Below, piece by piece: positions 33,840 to 46,717 of a stretch of 64,000 bases of DNA. The stretch is from an uncultured Acetobacteraceae bacterium (lineage in GTDB: Bacteria; Pseudomonadota; Alphaproteobacteria; Acetobacterales; Acetobacteraceae), in NCBI GenBank assembly GCA_946476985.1, contig CAMKWS010000001.1:62001-126000 (forward strand), written 5' to 3'. Made by a program: the position numbers and the translations under genes. The notes under the pieces were generated by a model. That model did no database searches and was not told the DNA's origin. It saw only the letters and a program-made list of their open reading frames with translations. The stretch's first letter is position 1; every line of letters begins with the position of its first letter.

Positions 33840-35362
33840 GAATGGACCTTATATTTACGAGAGACACGCTCCTGGAGAGGAATAAATACTCCCCAGCGCA
33901 ATGCTGCGGCCAACAGGGTTATAAAAAGAAGAAACAGGCATTGCACACCATATGCATGGCTCCGCAAAGCTAAAAGAAGAGTTCCACCAGCACTTGAACT
34001 TGCGTCAACACTCTCCGAAGCGAAGAGTTCAACGAGGTAGACGTTACTCCAAAACAAGAAGAGAACCGCCAAAGCCCCTTGCAATAAAGCAGGGAGTAGA
34101 AGGGGCAATTTGACGTGCTGCCACATAGGAATAAAAGGTAGTCTAAGCTGTTGCCCCATTAATAAAAGCCGTTCAGCAATCGGATTAGACTCTTGATAAA
34201 GCACTCCCCAGCCTGCTCCTCCTAATACAGCTAAGACGGGCAGGATCACAGCAGGCAGACCGAGTTGTTTTACACAAAATGGGTAAAGCAAAAAGAATGG
34301 GAAAAACGCACAAGCGAGGGAAAAACGGCGAAGGATTGACCTATAGACCGTGGGCAGGCTTAAAGTCAGTCCTCCAATACCCCCCCAAAATAAACCTCCT
34401 ACAACAAGTGGCAATACTCCATACGAGAAAAGACCTAACACCCCTCCCTGCCAAGGCCATAACTCATAGCTAAGAAGTGAAGATAACAAGCCGACCACGC
34501 CTAAGCCTGTAAGTAATGCTGGATCCTTCCACCATGCTACAGGGCGTTCATCCTGTTCCTCTCTCTCAAAGGTACCAGTACACACGGTATAGCGTTGGCT
34601 ACGTTTTAAAAACGGCCCTATAACACCATGCTGCACCACAGCTATAAGAAGCAGAGACAGCATAAAAATAGAAACAGCCTTTACGCTTCGCCCTGCATAA
34701 AGCTCTGTAATAAATTCAGCTCCTAGCCCTTTATACGGCGCTGTGGAGAAGAGGGTTTCGAGTGCCTCGGCTCCCAAAATTCTTAACCAAAAGTCAGGGA
34801 AATCTCGGAGAACACATTGTACAAGATCTGAGAAAGCAAAAGGAATATGTAACCGCCAGAAAAAATGCCAACGATCTAACCTAAGGGCCCGTGCACTCTT
34901 AATATAATCAGCAGGGATGTTGTCTTCTGCCTGCAAGACAACATGCACGCTGCGTACAATCAAACTAAATGCAGCGATTACACTTACTGTCCAAAAAGAC
35001 GGCAAAACAGCATATACCAACCCAATCATACATAAGGCCGGAATATCTATCAAAGAGGCGGTCATCCAATAAATGATGCGACGCAACCACCTCGAACATG
35101 CAGCGAGACCTAATAAAAGGAAATTCCCTAAGGCTGTTAAAAAAAGAGCTAAAAGAGTTTTTCCTAAGGTTGCAAAAAAGCTCTGCCACACAGGGGGCAC
35201 GGTCAAAGAACCGTCTATGGGGAGCAAGCCACCCTGTAGCAATAAAAAATAAAGCCCTCCCATAATGAGGAGGCAGCAAGACAAGCCACTACCACAGCAG
35301 ACAAATAGCCAACGTGTGGAAATACCTTCCCAATTAGCAAATGGCAGCAAGCGTCGTCTCAT
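33836..35362 (-). CDS. ABC transporter permease with two fused membrane halves
   Basis: The 508-residue inner-membrane protein has about twelve hydrophobic segments in two repeats (roughly 15-240 and 280-500). The first half carries a binding-protein-dependent permease loop-like stretch (SARALRLDRWHFFWRLHIPFA). The second has a comparable loop (LLLMGQQLRLPFIPMWQHVKLPLLLPALLQG). One gene therefore supplies both membrane halves to a homodimeric ATPase encoded downstream with an ATGA overlap. The family groups with nitrate/sulfonate/bicarbonate-type importers, but the substrate is not known. Confidence 0.8.
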   Translation of the reverse strand: MRRRLLPFANWEGISTRWLFVCCGSGLSCCLLIMGGLYFLLLQGGLLPIDGSLTVPPVWQSFFATLGKTLLALFLTALGNFLLLGLAACSRWLRRIIYWMTASLIDIPALCMIGLVYAVLPSFWTVSVIAAFSLIVRSVHVVLQAEDNIPADYIKSARALRLDRWHFFWRLHIPFAFSDLVQCVLRDFPDFWLRILGAEALETLFSTAPYKGLGAEFITELYAGRSVKAVSIFMLSLLLIAVVQHGVIGPFLKRSQRYTVCTGTFEREEQDERPVAWWKDPALLTGLGVVGLLSSLLSYELWPWQGGVLGLFSYGVLPLVVGGLFWGGIGGLTLSLPTVYRSILRRFSLACAFFPFFLLYPFCVKQLGLPAVILPVLAVLGGAGWGVLYQESNPIAERLLLMGQQLRLPFIPMWQHVKLPLLLPALLQGALAVLFLFWSNVYLVELFASESVDASSSAGGTLLLALRSHAYGVQCLFLLFITLLAAALRWGVFIPLQERVSRKYKVHS

Positions 35363-35473
35363 GACCTGCCCATGGGTAATCGAACCTTCATAGGGGGATT
35401 TTACCAGATGCTATGATTAAGGATAGCGTTGATTTTCTAAAAATTAATCAACCGCCTTATTTTCAATGAACGC

Positions 35474-35926
35474 TTAATGCCCTGTGCTGCCAAAACCGCC
35501 TTTTCCTCTAGCGGTATCATCTAAGGAAGAACATTCTTCCCATGCCATCCGCACAACAGGAGCTATCACCCCTTGGGCAACCCTCATTCCACGCTCAATG
35601 ACGAAATCTTCCTGCCCCGCATTGATCAAGATAATCTTCACCTCACCACGATAATCTTCATCAATCGTGCCAGGGCTATTAGGCACCATGATCCCATGTT
35701 TAAGGGCTAGGCCCGAACGAGGACGAATTTGTAATTCATAATTTTCAGGTAAAGCAATGCACAACCCCGTCGGAATTAAAACTCTTTGCCCTGGCACTAC
35801 AGTTACCGGTTCTGTCACCGCTGCCTGAAAATCCACTCCTGCAGCGCCGCTTGTACCATATTGGGGAAGCGCCAGACCTTCTGCGTGAGGGAGGCGTACA
35901 ACACGAACATTCACATTGTTAGACAT
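35474..35926 (-). CDS. dut: dUTP diphosphatase
   Basis: Hydrolyses dUTP to dUMP, preventing uracil incorporation into DNA. The 150-residue trimeric-type dUTPase contains all five motifs: [38 protein letters not shown]-like RVAQGVIAP and the C-terminal [10 protein letters not shown] arm. It is last in a ubiE-coaBC-dut operon, a layout common in alphaproteobacteria. Confidence 0.96.
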   Translation of the reverse strand: MSNNVNVRVVRLPHAEGLALPQYGTSGAAGVDFQAAVTEPVTVVPGQRVLIPTGLCIALPENYELQIRPRSGLALKHGIMVPNSPGTIDEDYRGEVKIILINAGQEDFVIERGMRVAQGVIAPVVRMAWEECSSLDDTARGKGGFGSTGH

Positions 35927-35961
35927 AACAAAACACTACATTATTTAGAGGGAGGGAAAAC

Positions 35962-37152
35962 TCAAACGCTGGCAGCAAAAAAGGCTGCAATACGCTCTGC
36001 AAGACGTTCTGCCAATGCTTTTTTATCCATTTCTGGCCACGTTTCTTCTTCCTCTTTATCGGAGAAAAAATGAACCTGATTACGACTACCACCAAAGCAA
36101 TATTTACTAACATCATTCGCAAGCAACCAATCACATCCCTTACGTTGACGCTTTTGTCGAGCATGATCTTTTACAGATTCAGTCTCAGCCGCAAAACCTA
36201 CAACGAGAGTAGGGCGTAAGGTACACTGGCTTAGAGTTGCCAGAATATCTGGATTTTCCACCAACGATATTGCAGGAGGCCCATTAGCCGTTTTTTTTAA
36301 CTTATTCGCATGCTGGCTTTCTGCACGCCAATCACTTACAGCAGCCACACATACAGCCACATCAGCCGGCAAGGCATCTAAGCACGCTACCTTCATTTCC
36401 TCAGCGGTTTGTACATCAACTCGTAAAACCCCGGGAGGGGTTGATAGGGCCACAGGACCGCTCACAAGCGTAACGCTAGCCCCCAGCCTTGCAAGAGATT
36501 CAGCAATTGCAAACCCCTGCAGCCCAGAAGAGTGATTCGAGATATAGCGCACCGGATCAATCGGTTCGCGAGTTGGGCCTGCTGTTACAAGAACCTTTCG
36601 TCCTGATAAAGCAGAAGAGCGCCCCAAAAGCTTTACCGCTTCATCAACAATAGACTCAATACTGGCCAAGCGCCCCACACCTGTTTCACCACAGGCCATT
36701 TCACCTTCCACAGGCCCTACAAAACGTACACCACGTTTTTGAAGCGTCTGAACATTATTATGAGTAGCTGGATGCTGCCACATGTGAACATTCATAGCAG
36801 GCGCTAAGAGAATAGGGGCATCAGTCGCCAATAAAAGGGTTGTCGCAAGATCGTCAGCTAACCCATGTGCCATGCGGGCCATGAGATTAGCCGTTGCAGG
36901 GCAGACCACAACCGCATCTGCTGACCGAGCTAATTGAATATGGCCTATTTGACTTTCTTGAGCTGCCTTGAACAATTCATCATGCACGGCAGAGCCACAT
37001 AAAACTTCAAGTGATAGCGGGGTTACAAACTCTTTTGCTGCAGCCGTCATGACAGGAGTTACATCCATTCCTTGCCGTCTTAGCTCGCGCGCAACATCCA
37101 GCGCTTTATACGCAGCTATACCACCTCCAAGGATGAGCAATACCCGAGGCAT
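35962..37152 (-). CDS. coaBC: Bifunctional phosphopantothenoylcysteine decarboxylase/synthetase CoaBC
   Basis: Makes 4'-phosphopantetheine for coenzyme A in two steps. The 396-residue protein has the N-terminal flavin-dependent CoaC domain (GGIAAYKALD; APAMNVHMWQHPA; MACGETGVGRL) and the C-terminal CoaB domain (VLVTAGPTREPIDPVRYISNHSSG, and KLKKT). It starts 2 bases after the ubiE stop. Confidence 0.96.
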   Translation of the reverse strand: MPRVLLILGGGIAAYKALDVARELRRQGMDVTPVMTAAAKEFVTPLSLEVLCGSAVHDELFKAAQESQIGHIQLARSADAVVVCPATANLMARMAHGLADDLATTLLLATDAPILLAPAMNVHMWQHPATHNNVQTLQKRGVRFVGPVEGEMACGETGVGRLASIESIVDEAVKLLGRSSALSGRKVLVTAGPTREPIDPVRYISNHSSGLQGFAIAESLARLGASVTLVSGPVALSTPPGVLRVDVQTAEEMKVACLDALPADVAVCVAAVSDWRAESQHANKLKKTANGPPAISLVENPDILATLSQCTLRPTLVVGFAAETESVKDHARQKRQRKGCDWLLANDVSKYCFGGSRNQVHFFSDKEEEETWPEMDKKALAERLAERIAAFFAASV

Positions 37153-37154
37153 AA

Positions 37155-37943
37155 TTAAAGGCGCCAGCCAGAATGAATCGCAACAATGCCACCAGAGAGA
37201 TTTTTATATGTTACCCGCTCTAACCCGGCATTACGCATCATCAAGGCAAGCGCCTCTTGATCCGGAAACATACGAATGCTTTCAGCTAAATATTGATAAC
37301 TCTCCGCATCACCTGCAATCATTTGCCCCATTCGCGGCAAAACCTGAAAAGACCACGCATCATATATGGGAGCTAGTGCAGGGCTCTCTACGCGAGAAAA
37401 TTCCAGACAAAGAAAGCGTCCACCTGGCTTCAATACACGCCGCACTTCCCGCAGCACGGCGTCTTTATCGGTGCAGTTACGCAAGCCAAATGCCATAGAA
37501 ACTCTGTCCATAGAGGCATCAGGAAAGGGAAGAGCCTCTGCATCAGCGACACAAACATCAATATCGCTAATCAGACCAGCTTTAATGGCTCTTTCACGCC
37601 CGACAGTGAGCATTGCTTCATTAATATCAGATAAAACAGCGTGCCCACCACCACGACGCAACCAGCCAAACGTAATATCTCCAGTACCGCCCGCTAGATC
37701 CAGCAAACGATGATTCGGCTGAGGCGAGAGCATCGTAACAAATATACGCTTCCATACCCGGTGAATGCCCAAAGACATGGCGTCATTCATCAGGTCATAT
37801 TTACCCGCAACGCTCTCAAAAACCTGTCGCACTAAAGGTTTTTTCTCATTACGCGGCACATCACGATATCCGAAATCAATCGTATCACGATCAAAATCAG
37901 CTGACGAAGAAGGGGAGGTGTGGGATGAAAGCTGTTCAGTCAT
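37155..37943 (-). CDS. ubiE: Ubiquinone/menaquinone biosynthesis C-methyltransferase UbiE
   Basis: SAM-dependent C-methyltransferase of quinone synthesis. The 262-residue protein has the SAM motif LLDLAGGTGDI (about 81-91), the UbiE signature YDLMNDAMSLGIHRVWK, and PFPDASMDRVSMAFGLRN. In this lineage ubiquinone is the expected product. Its start is only 29 bases from the divergent mutM start. Confidence 0.96.
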   Translation of the reverse strand: MTEQLSSHTSPSSSADFDRDTIDFGYRDVPRNEKKPLVRQVFESVAGKYDLMNDAMSLGIHRVWKRIFVTMLSPQPNHRLLDLAGGTGDITFGWLRRGGGHAVLSDINEAMLTVGRERAIKAGLISDIDVCVADAEALPFPDASMDRVSMAFGLRNCTDKDAVLREVRRVLKPGGRFLCLEFSRVESPALAPIYDAWSFQVLPRMGQMIAGDAESYQYLAESIRMFPDQEALALMMRNAGLERVTYKNLSGGIVAIHSGWRL

Positions 37944-37972
37944 AACCTATCGTTATCTCATTGCGGGTATTT

Positions 37973-38875
37973 ATGCCAGAACTCCCAGAAGTTGAAACAC
38001 TCCGTCGAAGCCTTCAGCCTACCCTTCAGGGCAATACCCTTACAGATATATATGTTAACCGCCCAGACCTCAGAAAACCATTTCCACCTCATCTTAAGAC
38101 GATTCTTCTAGGAAAAACGATCCATCGGCTAAGGCGGCGCGCGAAATATCTTCTCATTGATTTTGACCATAACTGGACGTTACTCATTCACCTCGGCATG
38201 TCGGGAAGAATTTTTATCGACCCTGTAGCCGCTCCGCCGCCACGCAAACATGAACATATGGTGCTTGTCACCAATAAAGGCGTTCGCATATCTCTTGTTG
38301 ACCCGCGACGTTTCGGCTTGGTTGACCTCTATAAAACGAGTGAAGAAAATACCTCACCCTTACTGCGTCATTTAGGATTAGAGCCCTTAGATGACATCAC
38401 CTTTACACCAAATGCACTCTTCCAAGCTCTTTTCACAACACGGAGCCCTCTTAAAAACGCCCTCTTAGATCAACATCGCATAGTCGGCTTGGGGAACATT
38501 TATGTATGTGAAGCTCTTTTCAGAGCGCAACTCAGTCCGTTAAAAGCTGCCAACACCCTTAGCAAAAAAGAAACCAATTTACTCCACTCCGCCATTGTTT
38601 ATATTTTGCAGCAAGCAATTGAGGCTGGAGGCTCCACCTTACGAGACTATGTCCACACAGACGGACGCCCAGGAGCCTTTCAGGAGCTACATCTGGTTTA
38701 TGGAAAAGAAGGGGGAAATTGTCCCCGCTGTGAAGGAAAAGGCCGCATAGTAAGCATTAAGCGCATCACGCAAAGCGGTCGATCCACATTCTTTTGTTCC
38801 CATTGTCAGAAAAATGGGGATAAAAGAGGAGAACTATCAAAGAGAAAGCTTGACGTACCCTCAATGGGAGCGTAA
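37973..38875 (+). CDS. mutM: Formamidopyrimidine-DNA glycosylase MutM (Fpg)
   Basis: Removes 8-oxoguanine and other oxidised purines from DNA. The start must be ATG 37973, because Pro2 of [10 protein letters not shown] is the catalytic nucleophile; the tracked start adds four residues. The 300-residue protein also has catalytic Glu3, the HLGMSGR motif, NIYVCEALF, the helix-two-turn-helix region and a zinc finger (CPRCEGKG...FFCSHCQK). A charged tail of about 25 residues extends beyond the finger. Confidence 0.96.
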   Translation: MPELPEVETLRRSLQPTLQGNTLTDIYVNRPDLRKPFPPHLKTILLGKTIHRLRRRAKYLLIDFDHNWTLLIHLGMSGRIFIDPVAAPPPRKHEHMVLVTNKGVRISLVDPRRFGLVDLYKTSEENTSPLLRHLGLEPLDDITFTPNALFQALFTTRSPLKNALLDQHRIVGLGNIYVCEALFRAQLSPLKAANTLSKKETNLLHSAIVYILQQAIEAGGSTLRDYVHTDGRPGAFQELHLVYGKEGGNCPRCEGKGRIVSIKRITQSGRSTFFCSHCQKNGDKRGELSKRKLDVPSMGA

Positions 38876-38925
38876 ATGGCAGACATTATTTTGTAGCGAA
38901 CTTATCCGCAGGAAAACCGAAGCCC

Positions 38926-39195
38926 ATGGCAAACACCGCATCTGCCCGTAAACGTATCCGTCAGAACGAGCGCCGTCGTCTGCGTAATGCTTCTCGGCTG
39001 TCTCGTATGCGCACTTTCATCAAGCATGTTGAAAAAGCTATCCTTTCTGGCGACAAAGCCTCTGCAGCTGAAGCTTTCCGCGCTGCTCAGCCTGAATTGC
39101 AACGCGCAGCTGGTAAGGGTGTGATTTCCCGCAACACAGTGAGCCGTAAACTTTCTCGTTTGTCAGCTCGCATTAAATCCCTGTCCGCAGCTTGA
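38926..39195 (+). CDS. rpsT: 30S ribosomal protein S20
   Basis: Small basic helical ribosomal protein of 89 residues. [30 protein letters not shown] is the family N-terminus, followed by the [23 protein letters not shown] stretch. It is followed by a strong terminator. mutM-rpsT-dnaA order is typical of acetic acid bacteria. Confidence 0.97.
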   Translation: MANTASARKRIRQNERRRLRNASRLSRMRTFIKHVEKAILSGDKASAAEAFRAAQPELQRAAGKGVISRNTVSRKLSRLSARIKSLSAA

Positions 39196-39241
39196 TTTAT
39201 TGAGCCTAAAGACACGCTTTCATTCGCATGGAAGCATTTGA

Positions 39242-39269
39242 GAGCGCGCCTTTTGGCGCGTTCTTTTTT
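39242..39269 (+). terminator. Rho-independent terminator of rpsT
   Basis: GAGCGCGCC and GGCGCGTTC pair over 9 positions (one G-U) around TTTT, followed by TTTTTT. Confidence 0.9.
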
Positions 39270-39419
39270 CGTGAGACACGCTCTGTAAACTTCACTTAAA
39301 GCGAGTAGAGTTTGCAGAGAGGCTACCAGTGGCCTTGCTTGTTAGCGAAAACTACTTGATTACACCTTCCGGCGAGCATTACCCTATCCGCTGGTACGAA
39401 TGCAATATGGAGATCAGAA

Positions 39420-40883
39420 GTGGAAAAAGCTCAGTCCCAGGACGTTGCTATGGCCTCTTCTGATGCACTTACTCTTTCTGAGTCGTGGGGGCGTATTCGT
39501 GACCGTCTTAAAGGTGAAGTAGGCGATGTTGAATATCGCATGTGGATTCAACAAATCGTTCTGGGGCCACTAGATGAAGATGAGATCATTCTCTACCTTC
39601 CTGAGCGTTTCTTACGAGATTGGGTGCGTGCTCAATACGGCGAACGCCTCCAATCACTTTGGCAGCAAGAAAGTAGCCTAGTTCACCGCGTTGAACTTCA
39701 GGTTCGCAAAACAAGCCCAGCCGAATCTTCGTCCAATACAAACACGCATGCAGAAACTTCCGCTGCACAAAGCGGTATTGCCGCAATCGCCCGTGAAGAT
39801 GCAGCTGCTCTCGACCAGCAAGCGACAGGTGGCGCACCCAGCGGTGAAGTTCGTAATGATCTAGCTGTCCCTCTAGATAAACGCTTCACGTTTGATAGCT
39901 TTGTTGTCGGCAAACCAAATGAATTTGCCTACGCCTGCGCTCGCCGTGTTGCAGAACGACCTGCAAGCCCAGGTTTTAATCCGTTATTCCTTTATGGTGG
40001 TGTAGGTTTGGGTAAAACCCACCTTATGCATGCTATTGGCTCCGAACTTATTACGCGGGGAAATGTTTCAGTAGCCTATATGTCTGCTGAAAAATTTATG
40101 TACCGCTTTATCGCCTCCATGCAGGCAAAATCACAAATGGAATTCAAAGAACAACTACGTTCTGTTGATGTTTTGATGATTGATGATCTGCAGTTCCTTA
40201 TTGGCAAAAATAGCACTCAGGAAGAATTCTTCCACACATTCAATGCCCTTGTAGATGCAGGCCGGCAGATTATCGTCAGTGCAGATAAAAGCCCGTCTGA
40301 CCTCTCTGGTCTTGAGGACCGCCTGCGTACGCGCTTGGGCTGTGGCATGGTGGCAGATATTCATGCAACGACCTTCGAATTGCGCATTTCCATTTTGGAA
40401 GCAAAAGCACGCGCTTCTGGCACCCCTGTTCCAGCAAAAGTGCTTGAATATCTTGCACATAAAATCACAACCAATGTGCGTGAGCTTGAGGGGGCTCTAA
40501 ACCGTCTGATCGCGCATGCCGACCTCGTTGGGCGTCCTGTTACGTTAGAATCAACACAGGATGTCCTTAAAGACATGCTCAAGGCCCATGAGCGACGTGT
40601 CACGATTGATGAAATTCAACGAAAAGTTGCCGAACATTGGAATATCCGCCTTACGGACATGTCTTCTGCTCGGCGAGCACGTGCTGTTGCTCGGCCTCGT
40701 CAGGTGGCTATGTATCTAGCAAAACACCTTACAAGTCGCAGTTTGCCTGAAATTGGCCGTAAATTTGGTAACCGAGACCACACAACGGTCATGCATGCTG
40801 TGACGCGTGTAACTGAACTTATGGAGCAGGATCCCAGCTTTGCTGAGAGTGTCGAGCTTCTAAAACGCATGTTAGAGAGTTAG
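39420..40883 (+). CDS. dnaA: Chromosomal replication initiator protein DnaA
   Basis: AAA+ initiator that opens oriC. The 487-residue protein has domain I (LSESWGRIRDRLK...), a low-complexity linker, the AAA+ core with Walker A GGVGLGKTH (about 193-201) and Walker B VLMIDDLQFL, and domain IV with the DnaA-box recognition signature GRKFGNRDHTTVMHAV. GTG 39420 is the start, 7 bases after GGAGA. No cluster of DnaA boxes is evident in the 150 bases upstream. A dnaA-dnaN-recF-gyrB block follows. Confidence 0.98.
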   Translation: MEKAQSQDVAMASSDALTLSESWGRIRDRLKGEVGDVEYRMWIQQIVLGPLDEDEIILYLPERFLRDWVRAQYGERLQSLWQQESSLVHRVELQVRKTSPAESSSNTNTHAETSAAQSGIAAIAREDAAALDQQATGGAPSGEVRNDLAVPLDKRFTFDSFVVGKPNEFAYACARRVAERPASPGFNPLFLYGGVGLGKTHLMHAIGSELITRGNVSVAYMSAEKFMYRFIASMQAKSQMEFKEQLRSVDVLMIDDLQFLIGKNSTQEEFFHTFNALVDAGRQIIVSADKSPSDLSGLEDRLRTRLGCGMVADIHATTFELRISILEAKARASGTPVPAKVLEYLAHKITTNVRELEGALNRLIAHADLVGRPVTLESTQDVLKDMLKAHERRVTIDEIQRKVAEHWNIRLTDMSSARRARAVARPRQVAMYLAKHLTSRSLPEIGRKFGNRDHTTVMHAVTRVTELMEQDPSFAESVELLKRMLES

Positions 40884-40956
40884 AGGTCTTTCCAAGCTCT
40901 CATCTATTTTGTTAAATAGAGACACGAAACTGTTCGATAAGGCTTTTGGGGTCATC

Positions 40957-42081
40957 ATGAAATTTACGGTTGATCGCGCACCATTGCAGCGCGCACTATC
41001 ACACATCCATGGTGTTGCGGAAAAACGCAATACTATCCCCATTCTAGCCAACGTACTGCTTACCCATGACGGTGAAGCTTTACGCCTGACAGCAACGGAC
41101 ATGGAAATTGCCGTTGTTGAGGAAATTCCTTCTGAGGGAACGCGTGCTGGCTCTGTCACTGTTCCTGCTGCTGTTCTTTTTGAGATTGTTCGTAAACTTT
41201 CGGATGGTAGCCAAATTGAGTTTGAGCAGAAAGACCCAGAAGAGCCACTCCACTTGCGTGCAGGTCGCTACGCTACAAGCTTAAACGTTCTTCCTGTAGA
41301 TGATTTCCCAGCCATGGTTGCCGGTGATCTTCCGCACCATTTTACCATTCAGTCTTCTATTCTTCGGACATTGATTGATCGCACGCGTTTTGCAATGTCC
41401 AGCGAAGAAACACGTTATTATCTCAACGGCATTTATCTCCATATCGCTATGAAGGGAAAAAAGAACGTTCTCCGCGCCGTTGCTACCGATGGGCATCGCT
41501 TAGCAAAGGTTGACACCGAATTGCCTTTCGGCGTTGAAAAAATGCCGGGTGTTATCATCCCACGTAAAACCGTAACAGAAGTACGGAAATTGCTTGATGA
41601 CGACAGTGCCTCCATTGAAGTGGCGCTTTCTGAAACGCGTATCCAATTCCGCATTGGCTCCATCTTGCTAACCTCAAAACTGGTAGATGGAACCTTCCCG
41701 GAATATTCACGTGTTATCCCAGAAAACAACACACGTATTCTGCGCGTTAGTAAGCAAGATCTTGCCTCCGCCGTTGGGCGCGTGGCTGCTATTAGCCAGG
41801 AACGCTCTCGTCCTGTTAAGCTGACTGTCACAAAAAATCATCTGACCCTCTCTGCCATTAGCCCAGACCAGGGTGTGGCTAAAGAAGAACTAGATGAAAA
41901 CAGCGTCACATATGACAGTGATGAAGTTGAGATCGGCTTCCAAGCTCGCTACCTGACAGACATCACAGACCAGATTGATGCTGAGGCTGAATTCGCATTG
42001 GCCGACAGTGCCTCGCCAACGCTTATCCGTGATACAGAGCAGCCATCCGCTCTGTATGTGCTTATGCCGATTAGGGTCTAA
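40957..42081 (+). CDS. dnaN: DNA polymerase III subunit beta (sliding clamp)
   Basis: Ring-shaped processivity clamp of the replisome. The 374-residue protein starts MKFTVDRAPLQRALSH, the conserved N-terminus, at ATG 40957; the track begins 16 codons earlier. Three clamp repeats are evident, ending in the canonical YVLMPIRV with the C-terminal MPIR/MPMR pocket motif. Confidence 0.98.
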   Translation: MKFTVDRAPLQRALSHIHGVAEKRNTIPILANVLLTHDGEALRLTATDMEIAVVEEIPSEGTRAGSVTVPAAVLFEIVRKLSDGSQIEFEQKDPEEPLHLRAGRYATSLNVLPVDDFPAMVAGDLPHHFTIQSSILRTLIDRTRFAMSSEETRYYLNGIYLHIAMKGKKNVLRAVATDGHRLAKVDTELPFGVEKMPGVIIPRKTVTEVRKLLDDDSASIEVALSETRIQFRIGSILLTSKLVDGTFPEYSRVIPENNTRILRVSKQDLASAVGRVAAISQERSRPVKLTVTKNHLTLSAISPDQGVAKEELDENSVTYDSDEVEIGFQARYLTDITDQIDAEAEFALADSASPTLIRDTEQPSALYVLMPIRV

Positions 42082-42089
42082 TCACCCCC

Positions 42090-43193
42090 TTGCAGTTACA
42101 ACGCCTCACATTAACGAATTTTCGTAATTACCGGCGTTGTGTCTGGGAGCCTGCCGCTTCTATATCTGTTCTCACAGGCCAGAATGGAAGCGGTAAGACC
42201 AACATGCTGGAAGCTTTATCGCTTTTAGCACCAGGGCGAGGTCTCATTAACTCTCCCTCTCATTTGTTACCTCGACACGGTACGAATGAGTGGGGCGTAA
42301 GCGCCACGCTTAAAAGAGGGGGGGACCGCTTTAATCTTTCGACAGGCAGCGTAGAAGGGAAGGGACGACGCAGCTTTCTACTTGAAGGTGAAAAAGTCCG
42401 TACGCAGTCTGATATTGCTCCGCTTTACGCATGTGTATGGCTTACCCCACAAATGGATCGCCTCTTCCACGAAAGTGCTGCTGGCCGTAGACGTTTTCTT
42501 GATAGATTAACAGTCGCCCTTGTACCTGGTCACGCACAGCAACTCATGGCACATGAACGCTCGGTCATGAGCCGCAATCGGGTACTCCTAGAGCAACCTC
42601 ACGAGACAATTTGGCTTGATTCCCTCGAAGATTCTATCAGCCGCCACGCTGTGGCAGCAACTGCGGCGAGATTAAATCTTATTGAATCTTTACATAACAT
42701 GCCTTTCGGCAATGAGGATTTTCCACAGACAATTTTTCAACTGAACTGTCCCATTGCCCGACAATTAAACCAGATGCCTGCCTTGCAGGTAGAAGATGCT
42801 CTGCGTAAGGAACTCAAACGCACACGCCATCATGACCAAATGCGAAAAAGCACCTCTATAGGAGCGCATAAGGCTGATTTTACCTTACTGGATAAGAACA
42901 GCCAACGTGACGCTACACACTCGAGCAGCGGTCAGAAAAAGATAATGCTTTTAAGCGTTATTCTATCTCACGCCCATTGCATCACACGAGCATGGGGAGA
43001 AGCACCTGTTATCCTCCTGGATGAACCGCTGACGCATCTGGATGAGAAGCGCCGCACCGTTCTTATGGAAAGCTTACTCGCATTAAACACAACAACCCTC
43101 CTGACAGGCACAGAAGATGATCTTTTTGCCCCTTTAAAGGGGAGTGCTGAATTTCTTCATATCTCAAATGGTACACTCTCTTATGCATCATGA
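42090..43193 (+). CDS. recF: DNA replication and repair protein RecF
   Basis: SMC-like ATPase that helps load RecA at gaps. The 367-residue protein has LTNFRNYRR at the N-terminus, Walker A GQNGSGKTN (30-38), the signature SSGQKKIML and Walker B VILLDEPLTHLD. Its TTG start lies 8 bases after the dnaN stop, so it is probably coupled to dnaN. Confidence 0.96.
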   Translation: MQLQRLTLTNFRNYRRCVWEPAASISVLTGQNGSGKTNMLEALSLLAPGRGLINSPSHLLPRHGTNEWGVSATLKRGGDRFNLSTGSVEGKGRRSFLLEGEKVRTQSDIAPLYACVWLTPQMDRLFHESAAGRRRFLDRLTVALVPGHAQQLMAHERSVMSRNRVLLEQPHETIWLDSLEDSISRHAVAATAARLNLIESLHNMPFGNEDFPQTIFQLNCPIARQLNQMPALQVEDALRKELKRTRHHDQMRKSTSIGAHKADFTLLDKNSQRDATHSSSGQKKIMLLSVILSHAHCITRAWGEAPVILLDEPLTHLDEKRRTVLMESLLALNTTTLLTGTEDDLFAPLKGSAEFLHISNGTLSYAS

Positions 43194-43310
43194 GGGATAA
43201 ATATTCATTTTTGAGCAAGATTTCCGAATGATAAACTGCACTAGCACTGGTCATTAGTAGCTTATCGCAGTATATTTCCCCTTTGTATCCGTTGACCGTA
43301 ACCGGAGTAG

Positions 43311-46650
<3,340 letters not shown>

Positions 46651-46717
46651 CAAAATAGCCTATAACAGCAGGCCCCCATCACGAGTTTAAAAGACGTTTC
46701 TGAGAGGTATCCCCATT

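Noticed and set aside
38895-38915. DnaA-box-like CTTATCCGC upstream of rpsT, considered as part of oriC
   Set aside because: A single imperfect match; no cluster of boxes or A/T-rich unwinding element next to dnaA.
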